This document shows positions 25,215 to 37,320 of a stretch of 64,000 nt of DNA, piece after piece; position 1 is the first letter of the stretch, and each line of letters opens with the position of its first letter. The DNA is from Trichoplax adhaerens. Taxonomy: Eukaryota; Placozoa; Uniplacotomia; Trichoplacea; Trichoplacidae. The stretch covers positions 3,855,080-3,919,079 of the forward strand of contig NW_002060944.1 of assembly GCF_000150275.1 (NCBI RefSeq). The letters are read 5' to 3'. Under the pieces are notes generated by a model. It worked only from the letters and a program-made list of their open reading frames with translations. It searched no databases and was not told the DNA's origin. A program made the position numbers and the translations under genes.

Positions 25215-28200
25215 ATGGAAGACGAAAGACTCTCCGAATCTAGCTCCAATATACCGTTGCCGATCGCTACGCCGCCTTTGGAAGGACGTGATTTAAAATA
25301 CATAGACCCGTTGACTTTAGTACACGATGATGATCGTGAGAGTGAAACTACTATACAAAGTACAAAAGCGATTCAAAATATTGGCCATCCGTCTAGAAAT
25401 AGGTCATCTGGTAAGGCTGCTATAGCAAATACTTACCACCAAGAGAAATCGCTATCAAATTATGAATCCAGTCAATATGAAAGTTCTAGAGCGGAATCAG
25501 ACGACACATTATCAAAGGAGGGAGAATCTAATCATGCAGATCGTGCCCCTTCGAGATCTCAATCCATAACGCCTACGTCTGAAGATCCGCAAATTGATTT
25601 TGATGCTTATGGTGAAAATACTTCTTTAATCAACGAACAAATATCAAAGTTTTGGATGAGCTTTGTTCCTGGAAGTACAAGACCTCGTCAAAAAACACAA
25701 AACTATTCATTCGAAATGATAGTTGCAGCTAAAGCAGAAGATCAGTAAGTTATCGTTGATTCTTATTACTAGATACTGAGTAATGCAGATATTTTAATAA
25801 TGCAGTTGTATGACTCTTCCTATGAATGTTAGTCATTTTTAGCTATAAATTTTGTTGAATAGTTACGACAGAGCTCAAGTACTATTGGATGAAGGCATTC
25901 CTGGAGCGGCAATTGTTCTATTAAATAAATCTATTATGTTGCATCCCAGTTGTTGTAAATATTATCGACTCCGAGGAAGTGCTTACATGGAGATCTGTGA
26001 TTTTAAGTCTGCTGTTGCAAATTACAAGAAAGTATGTGCGATGGAACCAGATGATAAAAATAGTTGGGATCGTTTAGCTCTGATGCACTACTTCCTTGGT
26101 CAGAGCCTCTTTGATTGTAAATTGCATGCTGAAGCTCTAGAAGCGTTCACACGGGCTGCTGAAATTTGTCCACAGATCGAAAGCTACCATACAAGAACGT
26201 GAGAGTCTTCTATGAATTTCTATAGCTAACATAATTATAATCCTAGTGGCTAACATTAATCCATAAATTTTAGATTAGCAACTCTAGCTGCGTTGAACCG
26301 ACACAGTGAATGCTTGGCACTAATCAACAATAGGATGGAAGTGAACAACGATAACCCAGACTTATTCATCATGCGTGCTAGAATACACGATATGTTTCGA
26401 AATGTAATGAAATAAAATTAATCTTGGGTTTTACTTCAACAGATGTTATTGTATAGTTAAAGGCAGCATAACAATATCATTTCATCGAAGTTTAATCTAA
26501 AGCGTAGCTATATTATTTTTATTTTTTATTAACCGTAAAGTTAAACTTCTGTTGCAGACTTCGTTGTGTTATTACGACGTTGCAAGCGCGCTGGAACTTG
26601 ATCCGGATCATGAAGAAGCAAACAAAATGATGCGAAATATTCAATTTAGAGCCAATGATTTGAAAAAAAGGGTGCGCTATTCAACATATATGTAACACTC
26701 TGGTATTACATTTAGTATTATAAAATATTAACGATCCTATAAAATAATAAATAGGCAGTCGAATTTAAGCTCGCTGGTAAAGATAAAGAATCATTAGATA
26801 AAATTAACAGTGCTATCGAAACATTTCCTGCATCCGCTGATTTTCATCTATTCTCGTGAGTTAATATTTAAACATACAATTTTATATAGCAAAACTTATG
26901 CCTTCCGCTATTATTTTAATATGCGGCTTGAATTGATGATATAGGCAGATAATTTCATTTGATGCTAACTTGTCACATTTATTTTCTTACAGTGGAGCCT
27001 TGCATCGGAATCGTAAAGATTTCAATTCTGCCATAGATGAATATATTTTAGCCATGGATAAAACTGATCATAACGAAGAAGATCCTATCTTTATTGCAGC
27101 TAACCGCGAGCTAATACTGACCTATAATGATTTTGCGGTCCAATGTTTTCATAAAGGTTTTTATAATGAAGCAATAATATTGCTCAATAAGGCTATAAAA
27201 GTAGAAAAGAATGAGAAAGGATTCTATATTAATCGTGGAGGTTGGTCAGTTTTTATGCTACTGTATAATATGCTGATAGCATTGACTACAGGATACAATC
27301 TTATTAAAACTCTGTGTTTATATTAATTCATTAATGATATTTAGTAAACATATTTTTCGGTATTCATATATAGATTGTTTTTACCGGACGGGCGAGCTTC
27401 ATTTTGCTTTAGCTGATTTTAATCAAGCCATGGAATTAGACGAGAATGACTGGTCTGTACGGACAAGGATATCAGTTATTCACAACGAATTTGCAATTTT
27501 AGAATATTATGATCGCCAGTACGAAGCGGCTGTGAATCGCTTGACTGTAGCTATCAACAATAATCCTAAAATTGCTCAATACTACATATCACGATCGAGA
27601 GCTCGTTATTTAGTCGATGTAAGTAATTTTATCTATTTTAAATGATGCATTGTTATTGCATGCTAACTTAAATTTTATCATCACCTTTTTAATTCACTAT
27701 AGGACTTTAATGGAGCAAGATTGGATGTTCTTATTGCTCTACACTTAGAGCCTAACAGCCAAAATGTTATCACAATTATGTCTCGGCTATTTCCTGGACA
27801 AAGTGTTAATGAGATATTGCAATCGCTTGAAGGTAGGAAAGCGTTAGAACAACTCAAATTAAATATCATGAAAGCAGCTACGCCAAGGCAAAGATTGGAA
27901 TTGCCAGAGATTGTCCCTAATAAGATTAACAAGGAAGAAAAGGAAGATGATAAGTTAAAGACTAGAGATACTATTGGTAAGTCATTGAAAGCACTAGAAC
28001 TAAGTGATAATGCATTATATTATTTTCTTGGAAGTTATTGAGTAAAAATAGTTATAAGTTTTTCTTTATCGATATTTTTATGTTATGATATTTCCAAATA
28101 TTTAGACCAAATTCAAAAGCTTCAAATTGAAGATGAAGTATCTGCCAAAGATGATAATCACCTGGATCTGACTCCCAGAGCTCGAGTTGGTTGTTTCCCT

Positions 28201-28633
28201 AATTTACAATATTGCCTGGAAGAGAAGCACTTTCATGCCGATATCATAAAATCAAAAAAGAAGGTGAGTTTTATCTGTAATTACTGTAAGTTGAAATGCT
28301 AAGAATAAGAAATTATTAATGTACAATAGAAAGCGTACCTTAAAAATAAAAATACTATTGGACAAAATCTGATTGACGGTGGTGAAATCATTTTTGACCA
28401 ATTACGATTAATCTTTCTGAATATAGATTGATAATAAAGTGGAAAAGCTCTTAACCAGCCGTCCTAGCTTGCGTTCAATCGAACCTAAAATAAAACCAGT
28501 TCATCATGAGATTGATGTGCCGAATACTGGTCCTATTATGCCTCGAATTTGGGAATATGGTACGGCCAACGCAGTCGAAGCTAAAAATCAGCCTAAATCT
28601 TACATGAGCAAAAGTATCGAACATTATTCCTAA
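25215..28633 (+). CDS. TTC16: Tetratricopeptide-repeat protein, TTC16-like
   Basis: Eleven exons give 792 aa: 25215-25744, 25863-26198, 26274-26403, 26558-26671, 26755-26855, 26993-27240, 27374-27618, 27703-27976, 28106-28263, 28330-28378, 28440-28633. The first about 175 residues are Ser-rich and disordered. TPR motifs then fill roughly residues 178-600, for example YYRLRGSAYMEICDFKSAVA and ALADFNQAMELDENDW. The segment after the last TPR (SRLFPGQSVNEIL) recalls TTC16, and the disordered C-terminal tail is charged. TTC16 is poorly characterised, so no function is claimed beyond a protein-protein scaffold. The last junction (28378/28440) uses a weak acceptor and is the least certain. The TPR assignment is firm; the TTC16 identity is an inference helped by its linkage to CNTRL and WDR5. 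Confidence 0.75.
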
Positions 28634-29744
28634 ACTGTATTAATATTCCTTTGCAAATTATTTTTACACTAATCTCGAAATTAGAAGTTGACTCACGCGT
28701 ATAGTCGTTGTAGTAAACAATTTGAAAGCTACTGTATACAATTGGAAAGACATTTATGTTTGAAATAAGCGCAAGCTCTATTACGATTTGCTATACTATG
28801 ATTTAAGAGAAAACCAATTTGATGCTCGTTTATGTAAATAACAGAGTAACTACCTAATTGCTATTTTAATGATTTACACTTTTGCTATTTTATATTCCGT
28901 CTAAATCCTATTTTTGTCACTTATATCTGTCAATTGTACATATCACGCTCAGCATCAGAAATTCAATTTAAAAATTTTGGGAAATATTTTATTTTATATA
29001 TATTACCATTTGCAGCCTCTGCTCACTTTCTATGTTTCTATATATTGAATTGACTTATATTTATATTTACAGTTACTGATAACTCTTAATTACGTGAGCA
29101 TATTGCATCGCCACAACCATGGACTATTACTGTAGATGGTATATTTTGCAGTCCATGCCACATCATAGAATAAAATTAATCCTGAAACGAAAGGGATACG
29201 AAAGGAAAAGGACATTTGTATTACTATTTATTTTTATTAGTATCAAACCAAAGACGATTGGAAAATTGGCTGCCTTAATAGTGGTAGTAAAGTATGCTCT
29301 TACAGTATCATCTTGTAATAGCCTCACTGCTACTACATTACTTGGCATAAGAGATAGTACCTTACTTCACCATTTTATCACCAGCCACGGCCCACTAGCC
29401 TACTATATTTTATGCAAACCAGGACACCTCGATGATGTCGTTGGCAGCCATTCAAATTGTTAACGTCAGCAATGTATTGCAGGTAGTGGTTGATCCCCTA
29501 TTTTAAAGATAATATACATATATATGTATAAATTATAATTATCATTAGCCATGGCGATGAATTTATTCCCAAATCCCTAAGTCTATTTAGCATGAGCACA
29601 GGCATAAAGAATAGACTATTACTAGTAGTAATCTATTCGCGATCTACAGAGCTCCAAATCAATTCCTAAATCTTTTAGGTAGAATAAAATAGAAATTGAA
29701 TAATATTTAAAGAACCTTATGCTATGGGTATGGTTATGATACGA
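28634..29744. other. Intergenic, no gene supported
   Basis: AT-rich sequence downstream of the TPR gene. A 114-codon plus-strand frame (29119-29463) has a hydrophobic segment but no family resemblance and no splice context, so it is not annotated as a gene. Confidence 0.4.
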
Positions 29745-29794
29745 NNNNNNNNNNNNNNNNNNNNNNNNNNNNNNNNNNNNNNNNNNNNNNNNNN
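29745..29794. other. Assembly gap (50 N)
   Basis: Fifty undetermined bases. The right flank carries a run of 15 G (29814-29828), which probably caused the assembly or sequencing break. Confidence 0.99.
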
Positions 29795-29828
29795 GGGTTT
29801 CAATTTTTAACCTGGGGGGGGGGGGGGG

Positions 29829-30940
29829 TGACGGACAGCTAGGCTTTAATCTTCTTCCCAAAATTGATTATGTCTGTATAGTGATCATTTTTTCAATTCA
29901 TTTACTATCAAAGTACTAACCAGCGTATGACCCAGGGTCTATAATAAATCTCGTACACAACTTGTGTAAGCTATCTGTCAATACCTACTAATCCACATAA
30001 TACTCTATTTCGCTCCATCTTAATATCACGTTTATATTACGTGTTAATGTCGTCATTTATGCATCACTATTGGACACTGTAATGTATGTCTGATTGAATG
30101 ATACGATGACGAGTAGACACAATAACAGATGCACACATTATAGGCGTATATTGGTTTTAAGCACGTTATTTACTACAAGTTTATTAGTATTATCCATTTC
30201 GAGGTTGCACTGTGGTACTTTAGTTCATAAATTAGGGTTGGAGTTCGAATGCCAGGAGACACTTTCTACCATTTATGTCGATAGTCTTATGTCATGCGCC
30301 TTGTTGACGTAACTGGCCAAAATTGGTTTTTAGCAGTAAAATTCATGTTGTACATTGCGATCGAGATACAACGTATCTCTTCTCCAACTTATCATGCAGC
30401 AGCTGCACTATACTCTCCATTTAAAATTATTCAGCCATGGCAGAATGGCAGTAGAGTATCGATTCTTTGCTTACCGTTCTCCATGATTTAGTCATACTCT
30501 ACGAACGTTGCCTGACCTACCAACACCATGGATACCGAGCTGGTGTCACTCTACACATCATGGAGTGACCTGTTCTCCAGAATACAGTACAATACGGTGT
30601 GGAAAATGTCCAAGGAGTCCAATCGCATCGCCACTATACTGTACTGTAGTACTTGTAGACGTAATATGGTATATTGAAAGGCACATGATTGATGTTAAAG
30701 AGGATGAAGAGCAGGTTTCTTGACAGATTGAGCGCACCTACTTTGCACAAAGGTAGAACGTTGGAGAGATACAATATATACTGTGTACAAGAGGCGATTC
30801 CTTGACGGAACAGAATACAGTAGTACAGTATACTGTACTGTACGGACTGTAGAATAATGAATTAATTTCTACGTAGGCGGCGACCATGTGATATCACTTA
30901 CCCGGTGTACACTGTACAGTAGACTGGAATGCATTGACGC
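29829..30940. other. Intergenic, no gene supported
   Basis: Only short unrelated frames. TACTGTA words begin to appear near 30640 and 30820, leading into the following array. Confidence 0.4.
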
Positions 30941-30947
30941 ACGTAAT

Positions 30948-31375
30948 ACATCTGTATCGTGGTTGCATTGATAACATACAGTGCAGTTGTAAGCATCTAT
31001 TCACAATATTATTGTACGCTATACATTGATGCACATACAGTACAATACATCTGTATCGTGGTTACATAGATAACATACAGTACAGTTGTAAGCATCTATT
31101 CATGATAATACTGTACACTATACAGTACAGTACAGTACAGTACTGTACTGTACAGTACATTGATGCACATAAATAACATAATACTGTACACTGTACATCT
31201 GTATCGTGGTTGCATTGATAACATACAGTACGGTTGTAAGCATCTATTCACAATATTACTGTACGCTATACAGTACAGTACATTGATGCACATAATACAT
31301 CTGTATCGTGGTTGCATAGATAACATACAGTACGGTTGTAAGCATCTATTCACAATATTACTGTACGCTATATTA
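30948..31375. repeat. Four-copy tandem array, about 100-150 bp units
   Basis: Copies begin with CATCTGTATCGTGGTT at about 30949, 31048, 31197 and 31298. Each contains GTTGTAAGCATCTATTCA and ends in a run of TACAGTAC/GTACTGTA and ATTGATGCACATA. The longer second interval (about 149 bp) is due to expansion of the GTACAGTACAG run at about 31120-31160. Open frames across the array are artefacts of the repeat. Confidence 0.85.
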
Positions 31376-32139
31376 TTGGATAGTGGATGCTTTCGATATG
31401 TTGATACCGTTCCATTGAGACAATGGGGCAAAACACACGGTCAAGATATTTATTGGCAAAACTACTGTACTATTCCATATAATTAATTAGTCCTATATAG
31501 TACAGTAGCACTGCCATCAATGAACAATACGAGCTGAAATATTCAACGTTTAGCCTGTTATTTGCAAAATTTCCAAGTGATTTTACTACTATCTAGCTAG
31601 ACTTTCTAATTTCTGTAGGCCATTACTACCGTGGGTACAGTCGCTCTTTTGGAGTGGACAGCGCTTTGGTTTGCTATCACCATTGATAGACGAATCGTAT
31701 TCAGTCGGCGTCAGCTGCGGTTAACATCGTATCTGACTTCACATCAACCACTTCCAAAATAAAACAGTTTCTTCCTGGATAGGATAAACAGCCAGTAAGT
31801 ACCTAAAAGTGAATTACAGTTTGATTCTTGTTTGGTCAATATTGAATGGATCAAATGATCCAACTGTGTCGGTAATCATGGCCTTCAACAGACGATTTTG
31901 TTTTGTCTTAATCGTTACTAATTACCTTGACATGGTCAATAGACGAGGTTTATGCTTATCTAAACTAGATATGGGGCCAATGTTGATCGTTATACAGCAG
32001 GTTATTGGCCCCTAAAATGATGCCTATCCGATACTGCAATGATCTCAAAAATGATCGAGTAGCCAGGTCTACTCTAACCGGAATTCGATACGATTCCATC
32101 TACGGCTGATAGAAGATTTTATTGAAGCTTATCCGTTTA
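31376..32139. other. Intergenic, no gene supported
   Basis: Unique sequence between two tandem arrays. It has short frames only and no recognised exon. Confidence 0.35.
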
Positions 32140-32144
32140 AAATT

Positions 32145-32690
32145 AAAGCATCGACACAAAGCACTGACTCTATTTTCATAGTACACAAACCCGAATAATC
32201 TATTTCAACATGCTGCACTTGAATCATCATCATCGTATTATGCTGAATAAATTGTTTGTGATAGTTGCAATTTCAGTACTGATCGAAAGCACTGTACTGT
32301 ATTTTTACAGAGCGCATAACCTGAATGATCTGATGCAACGTAATGTGTTTTAGTCATCATGATGATTATGCTGTATTATTGTGGAAGAGTGATGTTTCTG
32401 ATGGTTGAAATTACAGTATCGATACAAAGCCCTTTTACTGTATTTTTATAGAGCGCACATGCTGAATGGTCTGATCTAACAAAGTGTACTTTGGTCATAC
32501 TGATGATTGTATTATAGCGATTGAGTTATGTTTCTGATAGTTGAAAATTACAGCATGGACAGAAAGCCCCTTATTGTATTTTGTATTTTTATAGGTTACA
32601 GTAGCAGAAAATCAGAATGGTTTCATTCAATATACTGTACTTTAGTCATAATCAATAATGATGATTGTATGATAAGTAGCTTCAGGGTCT
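32145..32690. repeat. Diverged four-copy tandem array, unit about 130 bp
   Basis: Anchored on AAAGCACTG or AAAGCCC words near 32157, 32286, 32416 and 32550. Each is followed by a TATTTTTAYAGAGCGCA-like segment, a TCTGAT(G/C)(C/T)AAC region, TCAT(C/A)(A/C)TGATGATT and a TGATRGTTG segment. The copies differ at many positions, so this array is older than those at 9.3 and 31 kb. Confidence 0.75.
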
Positions 32691-33541
32691 TTCGTGCAAA
32701 TGCACATTTATACAATCGTATAGGATGCGAGAGCTTGATACTTACAACATATATCCAATTTCCATCACTCTTTTTCTTGGAGGAGTTCTGCCACTGATCG
32801 TACTCAATGTTGTCCATAGGTGTGAATCAGTCTTGCCAACAACCGACGCACGCCGTGAAAACGATGCATTTCTAAACAAGTATCAATCGGGACACTGGTG
32901 GTCTGCTTTGGTTATCCTTCGTCCAGGCTTGAAGTAATTGGATTTAAGACTGAGTAGATCCTCGTACTGGTATGTTAGCTAAATTGTATGAGCGATTCTA
33001 ATCAATGATTAACCAACTTTAACGCTGCATTGCTGGTGATGGAATTGATGCTAATTGAATAATCTTAGTTCATACGTATTAACTTATGCTGTTCTGTGTC
33101 ATGATAAAACTAACGGGATTTCAACAGTAGTAATAGGCATTTGCAAATGCCGCTATTACATTCAAAATGGATTACTGTATACAGTAGCATGATGCGGATC
33201 CTATCTACGTTATACTACAGTCTAGATTTCATAATACCTTTGTACTGTCATTGCAATTCGGTAAGTATGCGAGTATCTAGTCTCGTTAGCGATGCTGACG
33301 CAATATCCTAGCAATAAGAAAGGCCATCAACTGTTAATATAGTCAAATAAATTACGTTGCAGTACCTGTAATGTCCATTATAAATGCTAAATGTTTTTAG
33401 CTACAGATTAAATAGTCCAGTAGATTATGTTACAGTAACATCGACTGTCAATGCTGCATGTTATTGTCAACAGTTCAAATAGTTCAGTATATTATGTTAC
33501 AGTAATAGCGATGGTGAGTGCTTAACCATGGTTTTAATCTT
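32691..33541. promoter_or_regulatory. Region upstream of POMGNT1
   Basis: Contains a short direct duplication: TAGTCCAGTAGATTATGTTACAGTAACATCGA near 33410-33442 is repeated as TAGTTCAGTATATTATGTTACAGTAATAGCGA near 33480-33512, immediately before the coding start. By position it should hold the promoter and 5' UTR. No core promoter motif is clear. Confidence 0.35.
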
Positions 33542-35569
33542 ATGTCTCCATCAAGGTTACTCCTAAAAGAAACTATGCTTATACGTAAAAGTAGTAGACG
33601 CCACTGCTACTTTCTAATCAACTGGTTATTGTCATTTACTGTGATAATCCTTCTTAGTATCAATTTATATGTTACACTTTATGGCAGTCCATTTAAAGCG
33701 TCCGACGGTAGTGGCAAATTTCCTATCGATGACAATATCAACTTAAAAGTAACAACCCAACCAGTACAAAGCAAAAGTTTAATTAGTCCTTCTAAGAGGA
33801 CGAATAATCACAACCAGAAAAATCCTCACCCTTCAACGGTACATTCTTGCAATATCCCTTATGAATGTAAAGATAATGATTTAGCATTAAGTATAACATC
33901 AGGTCCTCGTCATGATTCTGCTCGTATTTGCGTTAATGGTAAATATTACATCGATGCAAAATCGTCTACTCGCGGTTTTAACGTAGTTGTTATCAATCCT
34001 GCCACAAAGTTAGTCGTTGATTCACTTGCATTCGATATTTATGCTGGTCAAAGTGGTGCGCTAGTTGATTACATCAACAAAGTCACTCCTGGACATTTTC
34101 TTGCAATGGCTACGGCCGATGATGCTTTCTTTCGTATATCTGAAGAGGTAAAACATGCAATCGAGCAGCTTGGCAGTGTCACTATTCACACATTGAATTT
34201 TAGAAGTAGCTGGGTATTTGTAGGAAGGAAAGGAAGTAAGGGCGCTACGCTGTTAGAAGAGATCTCTCATGGACTTCGGTATAGGTCTGGAGGTCCTAAA
34301 AGCATTGCAACTTGTATACCTATTGATATTGATATGAAAATGACCAATATATCATTTTTTTGCGAGAATCATTCAGAGTTTGATGTACTTTGTAAAAAGA
34401 AAACTGTTTTCATACCGCCCAGAATAGGAACTGGTCCAGTCAAAGCTTCAGCTAAGCCAGCGTATAAATTACCAATTGCTATTATCGCTGGAAATCGCCC
34501 TTTTTACTTACAAAGGTGTCTTGAATCGTTACTTCGCGTGCCTAATATCGATCGTTCCCTTATTACAATCTTCCTCGATGGCTTTGTAAGGACACCGGCA
34601 TGGATAGCAAATTTATACGGAATTCGTGTCATTGTATATCCAAAATCGACGACCACTTCCAAAAAATCGTTGAAATTACGCAAATTCGATCAGATAGCGG
34701 TACATTATCGAAGAAGTCTGGGAACACTATGGGACATTTACCCACAAAAATCATCGACAATTATTTTAGAGGAGGACTTGGTTGTTTCACCGGACATTCT
34801 GGATTACTTCTCTGAAAGTTTACCTTGCTTGAAGGCTGATAATAGTATCTTAACCATTTCTGCATGGAATCCTAATGGCTATCGAAGTTCTTCTTTTAAT
34901 ACATCTCTTTTGTATCGATCAGATTTTTTTTCGGGAATGGGATGGATTTTAACGCGAAAATTATGGAATGAAATAGCTCCAAAATGGCCTTCCTGTTGTC
35001 GTGGAGTAAATTGGGACGACTGGCTGAGATTAAGCCAGCAACGCCGTGGTCGCGATACAATTTATCCTGACGTGTCACGTATCTATCATATTGGAGCTGA
35101 AGGAGTAAATAATGAGAATTTTCACAAACTACATTATAAGAATCAAATTTTGAATACGATAATAGGCGCAAAGCTACGGAATGTAAATAGTGTTATAAAG
35201 GCAGAATATGACAAGGAAATAGAACGTATACTCAAGATTGCTACACCTATTCGGTATAGCAGAAGTAAGAAGAAAAATGTTTGTGGTCCAAGCATGATAC
35301 CCAACACGTCTGGGAAAAATTATGCAATCTATTTCTATCAAAGCTCGCTTAATGACTATAAGTTTGGAAAGGAGTTGTGCGCTTGTTTTCAATTATGGGA
35401 CTCAGGTGGAATACGTGGATTGTATAGTGGCATCTTTCGTTTTTATAATAAAAAAAATCATGTTATCGCGGTTGGAAGCCTTAGTAAATTTGCTAAACGC
35501 TTTATGCCCAAAAGATACTCAAGTGATTGGTTGTCTGAAACTGCCACTAAAAGTAAAAAGCCATCGTAA
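33542..35569 (+). CDS. POMGNT1: Protein O-mannose beta-1,2-N-acetylglucosaminyltransferase (POMGNT1), intronless
   Basis: One open frame of 675 aa. The first ATG (MSPSRLLLKE) is chosen; a GTG eight codons upstream is in frame but not a plausible start. A type II membrane anchor (about residues 23-43, FLINWLLSFTVIILLSINLY) follows a basic cytoplasmic tail. The stem domain (about 130-250) has NVVVINPATKLVVDSLAFD and WVFVGRKG. The GT13 catalytic domain (about 295-620) has IAGNRPFYLQRCLESLL, the metal/nucleotide motif LEEDLVV (E410, E411, D412), ISAWNPNGY, GMGWILTRKLW and PDVSRIYHIG. The enzyme adds GlcNAc to O-mannose, the core M1 step on alpha-dystroglycan, in the Golgi. Length is close to human (660 aa). 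Vertebrate genes are multi-exon, and an intron-free copy is unusual beside intron-rich neighbours. Confidence 0.95.
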   Translation: MSPSRLLLKETMLIRKSSRRHCYFLINWLLSFTVIILLSINLYVTLYGSPFKASDGSGKFPIDDNINLKVTTQPVQSKSLISPSKRTNNHNQKNPHPSTVHSCNIPYECKDNDLALSITSGPRHDSARICVNGKYYIDAKSSTRGFNVVVINPATKLVVDSLAFDIYAGQSGALVDYINKVTPGHFLAMATADDAFFRISEEVKHAIEQLGSVTIHTLNFRSSWVFVGRKGSKGATLLEEISHGLRYRSGGPKSIATCIPIDIDMKMTNISFFCENHSEFDVLCKKKTVFIPPRIGTGPVKASAKPAYKLPIAIIAGNRPFYLQRCLESLLRVPNIDRSLITIFLDGFVRTPAWIANLYGIRVIVYPKSTTTSKKSLKLRKFDQIAVHYRRSLGTLWDIYPQKSSTIILEEDLVVSPDILDYFSESLPCLKADNSILTISAWNPNGYRSSSFNTSLLYRSDFFSGMGWILTRKLWNEIAPKWPSCCRGVNWDDWLRLSQQRRGRDTIYPDVSRIYHIGAEGVNNENFHKLHYKNQILNTIIGAKLRNVNSVIKAEYDKEIERILKIATPIRYSRSKKKNVCGPSMIPNTSGKNYAIYFYQSSLNDYKFGKELCACFQLWDSGGIRGLYSGIFRFYNKKNHVIAVGSLSKFAKRFMPKRYSSDWLSETATKSKKPS

Positions 35570-37320
35570 GATTCTGCCAGGACATAAGCAAACCAAACGA
35601 ATATGCGACAATACTGTACATAAATGAGATTTCTAGTATCTACAGTAGAGTAATGTACTGTACAACGGGATCGCTAGTGTACAGCAAACCTTAATTTACA
35701 TCGATTTCAAACTGTTACTGCAATTCTTCCACTGAGGTATCTATCTATTCTTATTTCGACTAGGAAGAACTATCTACATTGTTATTGCAATCATGCTTTA
35801 AGAAATTGACAATGTTTTCCCTGCTTTACATGTATACTTATACTTACCCATACTAGTATATATTACGTAAAATGGCGCATTACGAATGCGAGTATTAAGA
35901 TGATTAAATTGTAAATCAGTCAAGAAAAATTATGACCTATATAACTGTCACTTTCGACGATATGATCCTAAATATAAAACACCTAGTAACATGTAATTTT
36001 ATAATCATATTTATTTGGATTACATCACATCAATAATAAAATTTTGTCATGGCTACACACTACACAGTGTATAGTTAGGTTATGTTTGAAAATTCAATTC
36101 AGTAAAGCAACTATTGATTATACGCGTACTTCATGTTTATACGATTACATTCGACATCCTAACTTAACGAAACATATTGACTTATCGTATGTTAAATGTA
36201 AGCATAACGCTAATCGTATAGTTAGCAATGTTGGTATACAGCACAAAAAGTGCGTATGATGAAATGTAGCCTATGCTTTCCATTCGCAAGGATTTTAGTA
36301 TTGCCTATTTGGACACTAATATACTACTCAGTGCAGCGCTGCTCTTAGCCCACTTTACAATATTTTACACTTGGAAATTTAATAGATCACTAAAATAATT
36401 GAATAATAACACCACTCGTTGTTTGCATGCACACAATACTGAAGTGTAATTATTAATTCATTTTAATTAATTATAGATGCTTTTGCAATTCGAAATAGAT
36501 AAAGACTCTCCAATAGTTCACATATTACAGCAAAACAACATATATATATATAATTAATATAATTATTCAGGCTTGCATAGGTACCATAAATAAGTGTACT
36601 ATTACTAAAGTCTACAGACAATATTGACGTATAAGAATAAACCTCAAAAGCGAAGAGGAAGTAGACAGTACGGGTATATTTACTGTAGTTAAGGATTACT
36701 GGGCTACAAATATCTTAGTTTATACCGTCATTAAAGTACTGGTTGTTCTTTCAAGCCCAAAAGTAATCTTACTCGCTTTCGGTTTATGGAAGGATGCAGG
36801 ATAGCAGGTCTGGATAATAAGAATTTTCGCCTTGCCAAATTGCCTTCTGCTAGGCCACCATTGCATATCGTCCATTAGAGGACTGTTGTAGTGTATATTG
36901 TACTAGACATTCGAAGTATCTACAGTATATATACGCAAACAATAGTACTATGCCCTATAGTAACCATATAACAATAACCTACACCATGCTGTTGGATTCT
37001 ACACTACTGCTGTATGTATTAACGATATCAAGAGTATCCGATCTCGGCTTTCAGTTTCTCCTACAACGCCTTTGCAACCTGTACCTAGGCAGGTGCTTTC
37101 TTACTTCCTGTAGCGCCTTTGCAAATATTGTACTTTAATCCTTAAAATAACAGTTGCAGATTTGAAGTCTTACTACCCGCTCAAGAAGACTGTTTGCATT
37201 GCAGCCTTCACACGTTACCGTGTATAGTTACAGTTTAGACGTGGATTACTTGTACTCTCTATCTTGTATACAGTATAGGCAGGCATTTGTAGTAAAGTCG
37301 ATCATAGACGCCCAACTTAT
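35570..37320. other. Intergenic, no gene seen
   Basis: Between POMGNT1 and QTRT1. AT-rich, with scattered TACTGTA words and a short (TA)n run near 36540. By position the last part includes the QTRT1 promoter. Confidence 0.45.

Noticed and set aside
29119-29463. 114-codon plus-strand frame with a hydrophobic stretch
   Set aside because: No family resemblance, no splice context, and it lies next to a gap in a gene-poor stretch.
31096-31486. Two opposite-strand frames of about 110 codons with internal repeats
   Set aside because: They run across the four-copy tandem array and repeat with its period.
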